Positions 8,411 through 16,677 of a DNA stretch of 32,756 bases are shown one piece after another. Source of the stretch: Sandaracinobacteroides sp031425455 (lineage in GTDB: Bacteria > Pseudomonadota > Alphaproteobacteria > Sphingomonadales > Sphingomonadaceae). Location: assembly GCA_031425455.1 (NCBI GenBank), contig JANPJJ010000182.1, positions 1-32,756 of the forward strand, written 5' to 3'. The notes beneath the pieces are model-generated. The model saw only the letters and a list, made by a program, of their open reading frames with translations, ran no database searches and was not told the origin of the DNA. Within the stretch, counting starts at the first letter, position 1, and each line of letters begins with the position of its first letter. The position numbers and the translations under genes are program-made.

Positions 8411-10000
8411 ATGACCGGCCTGTCGGGGTTCGCCGACCTGGTCGACGGCCTCTCTTATGCCGGCGGGCGCAACGCCAAGCTGAAGCTGATCGCCGACTGG
8501 CTCACGGCAACGCCCGACCCCGATCGGGGCTGGGGCCTCGCCGCGCTGACCGGCGGGCTCGACCTGCCCGGCGTAAAGCCGGCGCTGATCCGGGCGTTGA
8601 TCGAGGAACGCATCGACCCGCTGCTGTTCCGCCTCTCCTACGACTATGTGGGCGACCTTGCGGAAACCGTGTCGCTGCTGTGGGAGCCGTCCCGTCCGGG
8701 CGCCGATCCCGGCCCCGCCCCAGGCCTTGCGACAGTCGTCGACGAGCTGCGCCACCTCTCGCGAAGCGCGGCCCCCGCCGTGCTGGCAGACCTCCTCGAC
8801 CGGCTCGACGCGCCGTCGCGCTATGCGCTGCTGAAACTCGCCACCGGCAATCTGCGTGTCGGCGCCGGTGCCCGGCTGGCCCGGCTGGGGTTCGCCCAGG
8901 CGTTCGGCGTGTCGCCCGAGGAGGTGGAGGAGCTGTGGCACGGCATCCAGCCCCCCTATGCCGAGCTGTTCGCCTGGGCCGAGGGGCGCGGCGAGCGGCC
9001 CGACCTCGCCACCCGGCCGCTGTTCCGCCCGTTCATGCTGGCGCACCCGCTCGACGACCCGGAGGCGCTGGACGTCGCTGCGTTCGCGGCGGAATGGAAG
9101 TGGGACGGAATTCGCGCCATGTCGGTCCGGGTCGGGGGCGAGACCCGGCTCTATTCGCGCGACGGCAACGACATTTCCGGGACGTTCCCGGAGATCGCCG
9201 CCGCCATGCAGGTCGACGCCGTGCTCGATGGCGAGCTGCTGGTGCGCAGCGCCGATGGTGTCGCCAGCTTCAACTCGCTGCAGCAGCGGCTCGGCCGCAA
9301 GATCGTGTCGGCCGCGATGCAGGATCGCTATCCGGTGTTCATGCGCTGCTACGACCTGCTGTTCGACGGCGCCGAGGACATGCGCGAGCAGCCGCTCACC
9401 GCGCGCCGGGCAAGGCTCGCGGCGATCGTCGCGCAACTGGACGAACGTCGCTTCGATCTCTCGCCGGACCTTCCCGCGACCACATTGGAAGATCTGGCCG
9501 AGCTTCGCGCCTCGCCGCCCGACCCCGCGATCGAGGGGCTGATGCTGAAACGCCGCGACTCCCCCTATGTGCCCGGCCGCCGCACCGGCCTCTGGTACAA
9601 GTGGAAGCGCTCGCCGCTGACAGCCGATTGCGTTCTGATGTATGCCCAGCGCGGGCATGGCAAGCGCTCCAGCTTCTATTCCGATTTCACCTTCGGCGCG
9701 TGGGAGAGCGGGCCGCAGCGAGAGGCGCTGCTCCCCGTCGGCAAGGCCTATTTCGGCTTCACCGATGCCGAGCTGAAGTGGCTCGACCAATGGGTGCGAA
9801 GCCACACCGTCAACCGCTTCGGCCCGGTGCGCGAAGTCGAAAAGACGCTGGTGCTCGAAGTCGCGTTCGACAGCATCGGCCCCAGCACCCGGCACAAGTC
9901 GGGGCTCGCCATGCGCTTTCCCCGCATCGCCCGCATCCGCACCGACAAGCCCGCCGCAGAAGCAGACACGGTCGCGGGGCTGAAGGCGCTCGTTTGCTGA
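8411..10000 (+). CDS. ATP-dependent DNA ligase, cisplatin-damage-response type
   Basis: The 529-residue protein has an N-terminal DNA-binding domain (about 1-200), the nucleotidyltransferase domain with motif I KWDGIR (Lys230 would carry AMP), motif III YDLLFDG, motif IV EGLMLKR and motif V WYKWKR, and a C-terminal OB-fold ending near residue 520. ATP-dependent ligases of this length that follow the exonuclease gene are the bacterial damage-response ligases rather than the essential NAD-dependent LigA. The gene begins 9 bp after the exonuclease stop and is surely in the same transcript. The usual third and fourth partners of this cassette (a DEXH-box helicase and a PdeM-type endonuclease) are not in this window. 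Confidence 0.93.
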   Translation: MTGLSGFADLVDGLSYAGGRNAKLKLIADWLTATPDPDRGWGLAALTGGLDLPGVKPALIRALIEERIDPLLFRLSYDYVGDLAETVSLLWEPSRPGADPGPAPGLATVVDELRHLSRSAAPAVLADLLDRLDAPSRYALLKLATGNLRVGAGARLARLGFAQAFGVSPEEVEELWHGIQPPYAELFAWAEGRGERPDLATRPLFRPFMLAHPLDDPEALDVAAFAAEWKWDGIRAMSVRVGGETRLYSRDGNDISGTFPEIAAAMQVDAVLDGELLVRSADGVASFNSLQQRLGRKIVSAAMQDRYPVFMRCYDLLFDGAEDMREQPLTARRARLAAIVAQLDERRFDLSPDLPATTLEDLAELRASPPDPAIEGLMLKRRDSPYVPGRRTGLWYKWKRSPLTADCVLMYAQRGHGKRSSFYSDFTFGAWESGPQREALLPVGKAYFGFTDAELKWLDQWVRSHTVNRFGPVREVEKTLVLEVAFDSIGPSTRHKSGLAMRFPRIARIRTDKPAAEADTVAGLKALVC

Positions 10001-10083
10001 CATCGGCTCCGCCGCTTGCGCTCCTGCTTGCCCGGCGCGCTGCGGCTGGCTAGCCTGCATGCGGTCGAACCGGCGGCAGGTGA

Positions 10084-11658
10084 ATGGGCGTGCGTATCCT
10101 TCTGTTGCTGATTGTCGCCCTTCTGGCCTCGGTTCCCGCCTCCGCCGGCTGGCTGGTCGCCGAAACGCAGCATTTCCGCATCTACAGCCAGGGCAGCGAA
10201 AAGCAGTTGCGCGCCGATGCAGCCGTGCTGGAGGATTATCACCAGCTGCTGGAGCTGCTGACGCAGCGCAAGTTCGCCGACGACGCCCCCCGGCTCGACA
10301 TCTATCTGGTCCGCAACGGCGCGGCGCTCCGCACGATCGTGCCGGAAATCGGCAAACAGGTGGCCGGCTTCTATCATGCCAGCGATGCTGGCATTGCCGC
10401 CTTCGCCGCGTCCGGCAGCGGCCCGGCGGACTGGACACCCGGCCGCCAGATCCTGCTGCACGAATATGCCCATCATTTCATGAGCCAGGTCGGGTCCGCC
10501 GCGCTGCCGGCCTGGTATGTCGAGGGGTTCGCCGAATATCTGATGACGGCGACGTTCCGGCCCGATCGGGTCGAGTTCGGCAACTACAACAAGGGCCGGG
10601 CCTACACGCTGGCCGCGATGCCCTGGATTTCGATGGAGGCGCTGCTTACCCGCCCGCCCGGGGTGAACATAGACGCCTTCTATGCCCAGAGCTGGCTCCT
10701 GACGCACTATATGTTCCGCGCCGAGGGGATGGCACCCAGGCTGAAGGCCTATCTCGCCCGGGTTACCGCCGGCGAAGACCCGGTCGCCGCCTTCAAGGCC
10801 GAAGTGGCAAACGATCTCCCCGGCTTCCAGAGCAAGCTCCGCGCCTATCTGAACGGCAACAACCTCACCTACAGCCGGATGAAGCGGCGCCCGCCCGAAG
10901 CCGCCCGGGTGACCGTTTCGGCACTTCCCCCGGCGGCAGACGACATGCTGCTGCCGCTCGCCTCGCTGCAACTGCCCCAGCAGGCCGCGATCGATGCCGT
11001 CAGCCTGGCGCTCATGAAGAAAGCTGCGGCGGGCGCCGAGTCCGACCCCTGGGTTGGCCGGGCGCTGGCCATCGGCGAAGCCATTGCGGGAGACCGGAAA
11101 GCAGCCGCGGCGGGGCTCGATGCCCATCTCGCCCGACAGCCCGACGATCCCATCGCGCTGCGCTGGCGGGCCTCGCTCTACCGGGCGAGCGACCCCGACA
11201 CCCCGCGCGCCGACGTGCTCGCGGCGCGGCGCCTGCTGGCCCGCGCCTTCAAGGCGGCGCCGAACGACTGGCAGGTGCTCTACGCCTATGCCCGCACCTA
11301 TCTGTCGCAGCCCGGCAAGCTGCCGGCCAATGTGGTCGATGTGCTGGCGCAGGCGAACCGCCTGGCGCCGCAGGTGTCGGGGCTGGGGATGATGGCCGGC
11401 ATGGCGCTGGCGCAGGACGGTTTCTATTCGGCCGCCTATGCCGCGATGGCGCCGTTCGTGTTCAATCCCCACGGCCGGGCGGCACCGCCTGTGCTGCGCG
11501 ACTTCCTGGCCAGCCTGCGCGGCGGCGACAAGGCCCGGGTGGACGCCGCCCTTGTTGCCCTGAAGGCCGCGCCGGAACCGGCGGAGACCGCCGTCGAGGT
11601 CCCGCCGATCCCGGCTCCCGAGGCGGAAACCACCGACGTCGTCGATCAGTCGCGGTAG
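10084..11658 (+). CDS. Secreted HExxH metallopeptidase-like protein with C-terminal repeat region
   Basis: The 524-residue protein has a signal peptide (hydrophobic residues about 4-18, cleavage likely after ASA). The domain after it carries LLHEYAHH (zinc motif HExxH, His126, Glu127, His130) and WYVEGFAEY 20 residues later, whose Glu151 or Glu147 would be the third ligand. That is the gluzincin layout of DUF1570-type peptidases. The second half (about 280-500) is Ala/Leu-rich helical sequence compatible with tetratricopeptide-like repeats, suggesting protein contacts. An acidic Pro/Glu tail ends the protein. It lies 83 bp after the ligase, so co-expression is possible. Its 3' end overlaps the convergent tesB by 13 bp. 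The peptidase activity is inference from the motif. Confidence 0.75.
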   Translation: MGVRILLLLIVALLASVPASAGWLVAETQHFRIYSQGSEKQLRADAAVLEDYHQLLELLTQRKFADDAPRLDIYLVRNGAALRTIVPEIGKQVAGFYHASDAGIAAFAASGSGPADWTPGRQILLHEYAHHFMSQVGSAALPAWYVEGFAEYLMTATFRPDRVEFGNYNKGRAYTLAAMPWISMEALLTRPPGVNIDAFYAQSWLLTHYMFRAEGMAPRLKAYLARVTAGEDPVAAFKAEVANDLPGFQSKLRAYLNGNNLTYSRMKRRPPEAARVTVSALPPAADDMLLPLASLQLPQQAAIDAVSLALMKKAAAGAESDPWVGRALAIGEAIAGDRKAAAAGLDAHLARQPDDPIALRWRASLYRASDPDTPRADVLAARRLLARAFKAAPNDWQVLYAYARTYLSQPGKLPANVVDVLAQANRLAPQVSGLGMMAGMALAQDGFYSAAYAAMAPFVFNPHGRAAPPVLRDFLASLRGGDKARVDAALVALKAAPEPAETAVEVPPIPAPEAETTDVVDQSR

Positions 11659-12509
11659 CGGATCAGCCCTTCCTGCACCACAGTCGCGACAAGCAGGCCG
11701 CCTCCCGTGAAAATCCTGCCGATGTTCAGCCCGCGCCCGCCCGCCGCGGCCGGGCTCTCCTGGTCGAACAGCAGCCACTGCCCCGGGTCCGGTGCATGGT
11801 GGAACCAGATCGAATGGTCCAGGCTCGCCGCCTGCAATTTCGGGTCGGTCCAGGCGACTGCGTGCGGCATCAGGCAGGTATCCAGCAGGGTCATGTCGGT
11901 CGCATAGGCGAACAGCGCGGCGCGCACCTGCGGGCTGTCGGGCACCGCGCCGTCCGCCTTGAACCAGTTGCGGGCGATCGGGGGATTGCGGGTCGGCTCG
12001 AACGGATTCTGCGGATCGACAGGGCGAAATTCGAACGGCCGGTCGCGGGTCGCCCAGATGGTCCGGAACGGCTCGGGGATTCGGTCGCCGGCCTTCTCGT
12101 GCAACTCACGCTCGTTTGCCAACCCCTCGGGCCCTTGCGTCGCCGGCACCGGATCCTGGTGCTGGAAACCCTTTTCGGCGCTCTGGAAACTCGCCGACAG
12201 CGAGAAGATCGTCCGCCCGTGCTGGATCGCGCTCACCCGCCTCGTGGTAAAGCTCGCCCCGTCGCGCTCGCGCTCCACCTTGTAGAGGATCGGGATTCGC
12301 GGCTCGCCCGGGCGAATGAAATAGCTGTGCAGGCTGTGCACGGCCCGGTCGTCGGCGACAGTGCGCTGCGCGGCAGCCAGCGCCTGTGCCACCACCTGCC
12401 CGCCATAGACCCGCGCCCACCCCTCGTCGGTGTTGGTGCCGCGATAGAGGTCGACTTCGATCTCCTCGACATCGAGCAGGCGGATCAGGCGGGCAAGCGG
12501 TGTCGGCAT
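11646..12509 (-). CDS. tesB: Acyl-CoA thioesterase II
   Basis: The 287-residue double-hotdog protein matches TesB in length and in its landmarks: RVYGGQVVAQALAAAQRTV near residues 32-50, HSLHSYFIRPGEPRIPILY about 58-76, and in the C-terminal half SLDHSIWFHH followed by WLLFDQESPAAAGGRGL. TesB hydrolyses medium- to long-chain acyl-CoA esters to free acid and CoA in the cytoplasm. It lies 55 bp after purA in the same direction, so it may be the last gene of the serC-purA run or have its own promoter. The 13-bp convergent overlap with the metallopeptidase is normal for a compact genome. Confidence 0.93.
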   Translation of the reverse strand: MPTPLARLIRLLDVEEIEVDLYRGTNTDEGWARVYGGQVVAQALAAAQRTVADDRAVHSLHSYFIRPGEPRIPILYKVERERDGASFTTRRVSAIQHGRTIFSLSASFQSAEKGFQHQDPVPATQGPEGLANERELHEKAGDRIPEPFRTIWATRDRPFEFRPVDPQNPFEPTRNPPIARNWFKADGAVPDSPQVRAALFAYATDMTLLDTCLMPHAVAWTDPKLQAASLDHSIWFHHAPDPGQWLLFDQESPAAAGGRGLNIGRIFTGGGLLVATVVQEGLIRYRD

Positions 12510-12564
12510 CGGCCGCCGTTACGGGCGGGGATGCTTCATGGCAAGCCGGCGCATGCGGCCCCCT

Positions 12565-13854
12565 TCAGTCGCGGAATGGGTCCCGCACCAATATGGTATC
12601 GTCCCGCTCGGGGCTGGTGCTCACCAGCGCGACCGGGCAATCGATCAGTTCCTCGATGCGCCGGATATATTTGATCGCTTCCGCCGGTAGGTCGGCCCAG
12701 CTTCGTGCGCCCTGGGTGCTCTCGTGCCAGCCTTCGAACCGCTCGTAGATCGGGGTGGCGGCGGCCTGCTCGCGGGTGCTGGCCGGCAGATAGTCCAGCT
12801 TCCGGCCGTTCACCTCGTAGCCGGTGCACACCAGCAGCTCGTCGAAGCCATCCAGTACATCCAATTTGGTCAGCGCGATGCCATCCACGCCGGAAAGGGT
12901 GATCGACTGCCGCACCAGCGCCGCATCGAACCAGCCGCAGCGCCGCTTGCGTCCGGTTACCGTGCCGAACTCGCGCCCGCGTTCGCCCAGCCGCTGCCCG
13001 ACGGCGTCTTCCAGCTCGGTCGGAAACGGGCCCGATCCGACCCGCGTGGTATAGGCCTTCACGATCCCGAGCACATAGGACAGCGCCCCCGGCCCCATGC
13101 CCGAGCCTGCCGACGCCTGGCCCGCCACCACGTTGGACGAGGTGACGAACGGATAGGTGCCATGGTCCACGTCCAGCAGCACGCCCTGCGCGCCTTCGAA
13201 CAGGATGCGCGCCCGCTGCCGGCGCTTGGCGGCCAGCGTCACCCACACCGGCGCCGCATAGGGCAGGATGTCGGGCGATATCGCCTCCAGCTCGGCCACC
13301 AGCTGCGCCCGGTCGATCGGCGCCACGCCGAACCCGGCGCGAAGCGCATTATGATGCGCCAGCAGCCGGTCGATCTGCGGCGCGGCACTGCCGAGGTCGG
13401 CCAGGTCACACACGCGAAGTGCACGGCGGCCCACCTTGTCTTCATAGGCCGGGCCGATGCCGCGCCGGGTGGTGCCGATCTTGCCGGCCCCGCTCGCATC
13501 CTCGCGCAGGGCATCGAGATCACGGTGGAACGGCAGGATCAGCGGGCAGCTGTCGGCCACCATCAGATTCTCGGGCGTGATCGTCACCCCCTGACTGCGC
13601 AGCCGGGCCATTTCGTCGCGCAGCGCCCAGGGGTCCAGCACGACCCCGTTGCCGATGCAGCTCAGCGTTCCGCGCACGATCCCCGAAGGCAGCAATGACA
13701 GCTTGTAGGTCTGGTCGCCGACCACCAGCGTATGCCCGGCATTGTGCCCGCCCTGAAAGCGAACCACGACATCCGCCCGCGCCGACAGCCAATCGACGAT
13801 CTTGCCCTTCCCCTCGTCCCCCCATTGGGCGCCGATCACGACCACATTTGCCAC
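12565..13854 (-). CDS. purA: Adenylosuccinate synthetase
   Basis: The 429-residue enzyme joins IMP and aspartate, using GTP, in the first step from IMP to AMP. It shows the N-terminal GAQWGDEGKGK P-loop, the FQGGHNAGHT IMP/Asp region, RRGIGPAYEDK, the EGAQG...DVDHGTYPFVT segment and TGRKRRCGW. Length is normal. The start is GTG (13854-13852), which fits the family N-terminus MANVVVIGAQWGDEGKGK. The ribosome site before it is poor (AAAGAG), and the GTG shares one base with the TAG of a 25-codon upstream ORF that is itself a degenerate copy of the purA start (separate entry). The gene lies after hisZ in a serine/histidine/purine biosynthesis run. Confidence 0.97.
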   Translation of the reverse strand: MANVVVIGAQWGDEGKGKIVDWLSARADVVVRFQGGHNAGHTLVVGDQTYKLSLLPSGIVRGTLSCIGNGVVLDPWALRDEMARLRSQGVTITPENLMVADSCPLILPFHRDLDALREDASGAGKIGTTRRGIGPAYEDKVGRRALRVCDLADLGSAAPQIDRLLAHHNALRAGFGVAPIDRAQLVAELEAISPDILPYAAPVWVTLAAKRRQRARILFEGAQGVLLDVDHGTYPFVTSSNVVAGQASAGSGMGPGALSYVLGIVKAYTTRVGSGPFPTELEDAVGQRLGERGREFGTVTGRKRRCGWFDAALVRQSITLSGVDGIALTKLDVLDGFDELLVCTGYEVNGRKLDYLPASTREQAAATPIYERFEGWHESTQGARSWADLPAEAIKYIRRIEELIDCPVALVSTSPERDDTILVRDPFRD

Positions 13855-13931
13855 TAGACGACTCTTTCATGCGCGATGCGGGCGCATCGCTGGGAACCCC
13901 ACCGGTCGCCGATGACCACCACATTTGCCAA
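13854..13931 (-). pseudogene. Truncated duplicate of the purA 5' end (possible 25-codon leader ORF)
   Basis: Reading from TTG at 13931, the first 12 codons give (L)ANVVVIGDRWGS, nearly the PurA N-terminus. The DNA matches the true start over about 33 bases (27 identical), with the copies 77 bases apart. Two of the differences are synonymous changes in Val codons. After codon 12 the similarity ends, and a hairpin (13873-13879 with 13884-13890) lies inside the ORF. The frame closes with TAG, whose last base is the first base of the purA GTG. The copy has a far better ribosome site (GGAAGGGA 8 bases before TTG) than purA itself. It is either a relic of a local duplication or a translated leader coupling purA; I cannot tell which. 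Confidence 0.6.
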
Positions 13932-13948
13932 GAAACAATCCCTTCCGG

Positions 13949-15082
13949 TCAGCCCTTAGCGACAGCTTCGCGGCCGTTCCAGACATGCGTGCAGCCGTCG
14001 GGCGAATCCGTCGACGAAAGCGCCTGCACCGTGGCCCAGCCCTCCGCCCGCAACGCTGTCGCCCGGTCCGCCGGCGTTCCCTCGGGCAGGAACAGCCGCC
14101 GCCGCGCGGTGGCGCCCAACCCGGCATCGACCAGCGTGTCGACATAGAGCGAAACGCCTGCCGCCGGTTCTTCGCTGCCGTCGGGATGGCGCACCCGATA
14201 GGCGCCGCCGCGGCCGATCTCGGTGGCGAACGGCCGGCCCCCGGCGCTGCCGAACAGCGAGAAGCCGACCCGGCTGTGATATTCGAAGCCATGCCGCTCG
14301 GTCGGGTCGATGGTGATCCGGGCGCCGGGCAACGCCGCCGAAAGGTCCGCCAGTTCTGCCGCAAGCCCGGGCGCGACGGCGGCAAGCAGTGGCAGGGCGC
14401 GGTCCGCCGGCCCCGCCGCCTCCAGCAACGCGCGATAGGGTGCCGCAGGGCCCGTCAGCGCCCCCCAGTCCTTGCCGTCGAGCGCCGCCAGCAGGGCGGG
14501 CACATCTGCAACCGGCCAGGCACCGGCCGCCAGTTCCGCCACCAGCTCGGGCGTGGTGAGATCAACCGACAGGTCCCCCACCCCGGCAGCCGACAGCGCG
14601 TCGAACGCCGTCGTGATCAACTCGGCAAGCGCGGCCACACTGTCGGTGCCAACGATCTCGGCCCCGGCCTGCGTCAGCTCCCGCGCCGGATCGAGCTGCC
14701 CCGCCCGCGCCCGCAGCACGGGCCCTGCATAGGCGAGGCGCAGTGGGCGTGGTGCCGCCCCCAGCCGGGTCGCGGCGATGCGGGCGACCTGCCCGGTGAT
14801 ATCGGGCCGCAGCGCCAGTGCCTCGCCGGTCGCCGGGTCCGGAGAGCGGAACAGGGCGGCTCCCAGCGGCTTTCCCAGCCACCGCGCGATCGAAGCCTCA
14901 TGCTCCACCAGGGGTGGCGCCACCCGCTCATAGCCGCGCGCCGCAAACGCATCCACCACGGTTCGGACAAGGTGCGAAGCCGCCTCGGCAGCGGGCGGCA
15001 GCCGGTCACGGAAGCCGCTCGGAAGCAAGGCGCCCGCATTGCGACCCTGCAAGGCGTTCAGAAGGGACGCGCCGTCGCTCAC
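13949..15082 (-). CDS. hisZ: ATP phosphoribosyltransferase regulatory subunit
   Basis: HisZ is a catalytically inactive relative of class II histidyl-tRNA synthetase that activates the short-form HisG in the first step of histidine synthesis. The protein begins with a LLPSGFRDRLPP segment (aaRS motif 1 region), has ALRPDITGQVARIAATRL (motif 2-like) and is 377 residues long, too short and divergent for HisS. I place the start at GTG 15082, which overlaps the serA stop in GTGA; an in-frame ATG at 15136 would lie within serA. The gene follows serA and precedes purA, in a run of amino-acid and purine genes. A short hisG must be elsewhere in the genome; it is not in this window. Confidence 0.88.
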   Translation of the reverse strand: MSDGASLLNALQGRNAGALLPSGFRDRLPPAAEAASHLVRTVVDAFAARGYERVAPPLVEHEASIARWLGKPLGAALFRSPDPATGEALALRPDITGQVARIAATRLGAAPRPLRLAYAGPVLRARAGQLDPARELTQAGAEIVGTDSVAALAELITTAFDALSAAGVGDLSVDLTTPELVAELAAGAWPVADVPALLAALDGKDWGALTGPAAPYRALLEAAGPADRALPLLAAVAPGLAAELADLSAALPGARITIDPTERHGFEYHSRVGFSLFGSAGGRPFATEIGRGGAYRVRHPDGSEEPAAGVSLYVDTLVDAGLGATARRRLFLPEGTPADRATALRAEGWATVQALSSTDSPDGCTHVWNGREAVAKG

Positions 15083-16674
15083 CCGAACTTCAACGCCTTC
15101 ACCGACTTCACGCCGGGCAGGCGGCACACATCCCATAGCAGCGGCTCGTCGACCGGTTCGTCGACCGACAGCAACAGGATCGCTTCAGCTCCGGCATCGC
15201 GCCGGCCCAGGTGGAAGGTGCCGATGTTCACCCCCGCCTCGCCCAGCCGTGTCCCGAGCCGGCCGATGAAGCCCGGCTTGTCCTCGTTCACGATGAACAG
15301 CATGCGCTTGGCGAAATCGGCCTCCACCTTGATCCCGAAAATTTCCACCAGCCGCGGCTGCGCCGCGCCGAACAAGGTGCCCGCGACCGAGCGCTCGCCG
15401 GTCGACGTGCGCACCCGCACCCGCACCAGTGTCTGGTAATCGGTGTCGCGCTCGTGCCGCACTTCGGCGACCTCGATGTTGCGATCGCGCGCCATCGAAG
15501 GCGCGTTCACCATGTTTACCGTGTCGGAAAAGGTGCGCATCAGCCCGGCCAGCACCGCGCCTGTGATCGGCTTGATGTTGAGCTGGGCGGCCGCGCCCTC
15601 CACTTCCACCGTCACGCCGCGCAGCTCCTCGGACTCCAGCTGCCCGATCAGGTGCCCCAGATGCTCGGCCAGCGCCATATAGGGCTTCAGCTTCGGCGCA
15701 TCCTCCGCCGACAGGCTCGGCATGTTGAGCGCATTGGTCACGCCGCCCGTCAGCAGGAAGTCCGACATCTGCTCGGCAACCTGGATCGCGACGTTCACCT
15801 GCGCCTCGTCGGTGGAGGCACCCAGATGCGGCGTCGAGATGAAGTTTGGCGTACCGAACAACGGGCTCGCCGTCGCCGGCTCCTCCACGAACACATCGAG
15901 CGCCGCGCCGCCGATATGCCCGCTGTCGAGGCCCTTCTTCAGCGCGGCTTCGTCCACCAGCCCGCCGCGCGCGCAGTTGATGATGCGAACGCCCTTCCTG
16001 GTCTTCGCCAGATTCTCGGCCGAAAGGATGTTCTTCGTGCTGTCGGTCAGCGGCGTGTGCAGCGTGATGAAATCCGCCTTCGCCAGCAGCTCGTCCAGCG
16101 TCACCTTCTCCACGCCCAGGTCCTGCGCCCGCTCCGGCGTCAGGAACGGGTCGAACGCCACCACCTTCATCTTCAGCCCCAGCGCGCGTTCGGCAACGAT
16201 GCTGCCGATATTGCCGCAGCCGATCAGCCCCAGCGTCTTGGAGGTGACTTCCACCCCCATGAAGCGGTTCTTCTCCCACTTCCCGGCCTGGGTGGACGCG
16301 TCCGCCTCGGGCAGCTGCCGGGCCAGCGCGAACATCAAAGCGATGGCGTGCTCGGCCGTCGTGATCGAATTGCCGAACGGCGTGTTCATTACCACGATGC
16401 CGCGCGCCGTGGCGGCAGGAACGTCCACATTGTCGACACCGATTCCGGCGCGGCCGATCACCTTCAGCCTTGCGGCCGCCGCCAGCACCGGCGCGGTCGC
16501 CTTGGTGGCGGATCGGATCGCCAGCCCGTCATAGTCGCCGATGATGGCGATCAGCTCGTCCTTCGTAAGGCCGGGCTTCTCATCCACCTCGATCCCCCGG
16601 GCGCGGAAGATCTCGGCCGCCTTGGGCGACATCTTGTCGGAAATCAGGACGCGCGGTCTTGTGCTGTTCGGCAT
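15079..16674 (-). CDS. serA: D-3-phosphoglycerate dehydrogenase
   Basis: The 531-residue protein is the long, three-domain form. It has a substrate and NAD-binding pair with GLIGCGNIGSIVAERA (GxGxxG, about residues 150-165), catalytic Arg in CARGGLVDEAAL, the His in STPHLGAST, a middle regulatory ASB-like domain, and a C-terminal ACT domain (about 455-531, FIVNEDKPGFIGRLGT). It oxidises 3-phosphoglycerate to phosphohydroxypyruvate, the first step of serine synthesis. The gene starts 3 bp after the serC stop and overlaps hisZ by 4 bp. The ACT domain suggests allosteric feedback, though whether serine is the effector cannot be judged from sequence. Confidence 0.97.
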   Translation of the reverse strand: MPNSTRPRVLISDKMSPKAAEIFRARGIEVDEKPGLTKDELIAIIGDYDGLAIRSATKATAPVLAAAARLKVIGRAGIGVDNVDVPAATARGIVVMNTPFGNSITTAEHAIALMFALARQLPEADASTQAGKWEKNRFMGVEVTSKTLGLIGCGNIGSIVAERALGLKMKVVAFDPFLTPERAQDLGVEKVTLDELLAKADFITLHTPLTDSTKNILSAENLAKTRKGVRIINCARGGLVDEAALKKGLDSGHIGGAALDVFVEEPATASPLFGTPNFISTPHLGASTDEAQVNVAIQVAEQMSDFLLTGGVTNALNMPSLSAEDAPKLKPYMALAEHLGHLIGQLESEELRGVTVEVEGAAAQLNIKPITGAVLAGLMRTFSDTVNMVNAPSMARDRNIEVAEVRHERDTDYQTLVRVRVRTSTGERSVAGTLFGAAQPRLVEIFGIKVEADFAKRMLFIVNEDKPGFIGRLGTRLGEAGVNIGTFHLGRRDAGAEAILLLSVDEPVDEPLLWDVCRLPGVKSVKALKFG

Positions 16675-16677
16675 CTC

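Noticed and set aside
7388..10438. 1016-codon open frame on the minus strand
   Set aside because: It is exactly antisense to the exonuclease and ligase genes, is rich in Arg, Gly and His, and shows no recognisable domain. It reflects few stop codons in the complement of high-GC genes.
10059..12674. 871-codon plus-strand open frame over the metallopeptidase and tesB
   Set aside because: It crosses two convergent real genes in the wrong frame and shows no family features.
15083..15136. hisZ start at the upstream ATG (15136)
   Set aside because: It would place 18 extra codons inside serA, while GTG 15082 gives a GTGA overlap with the serA stop and a family-like N-terminus.
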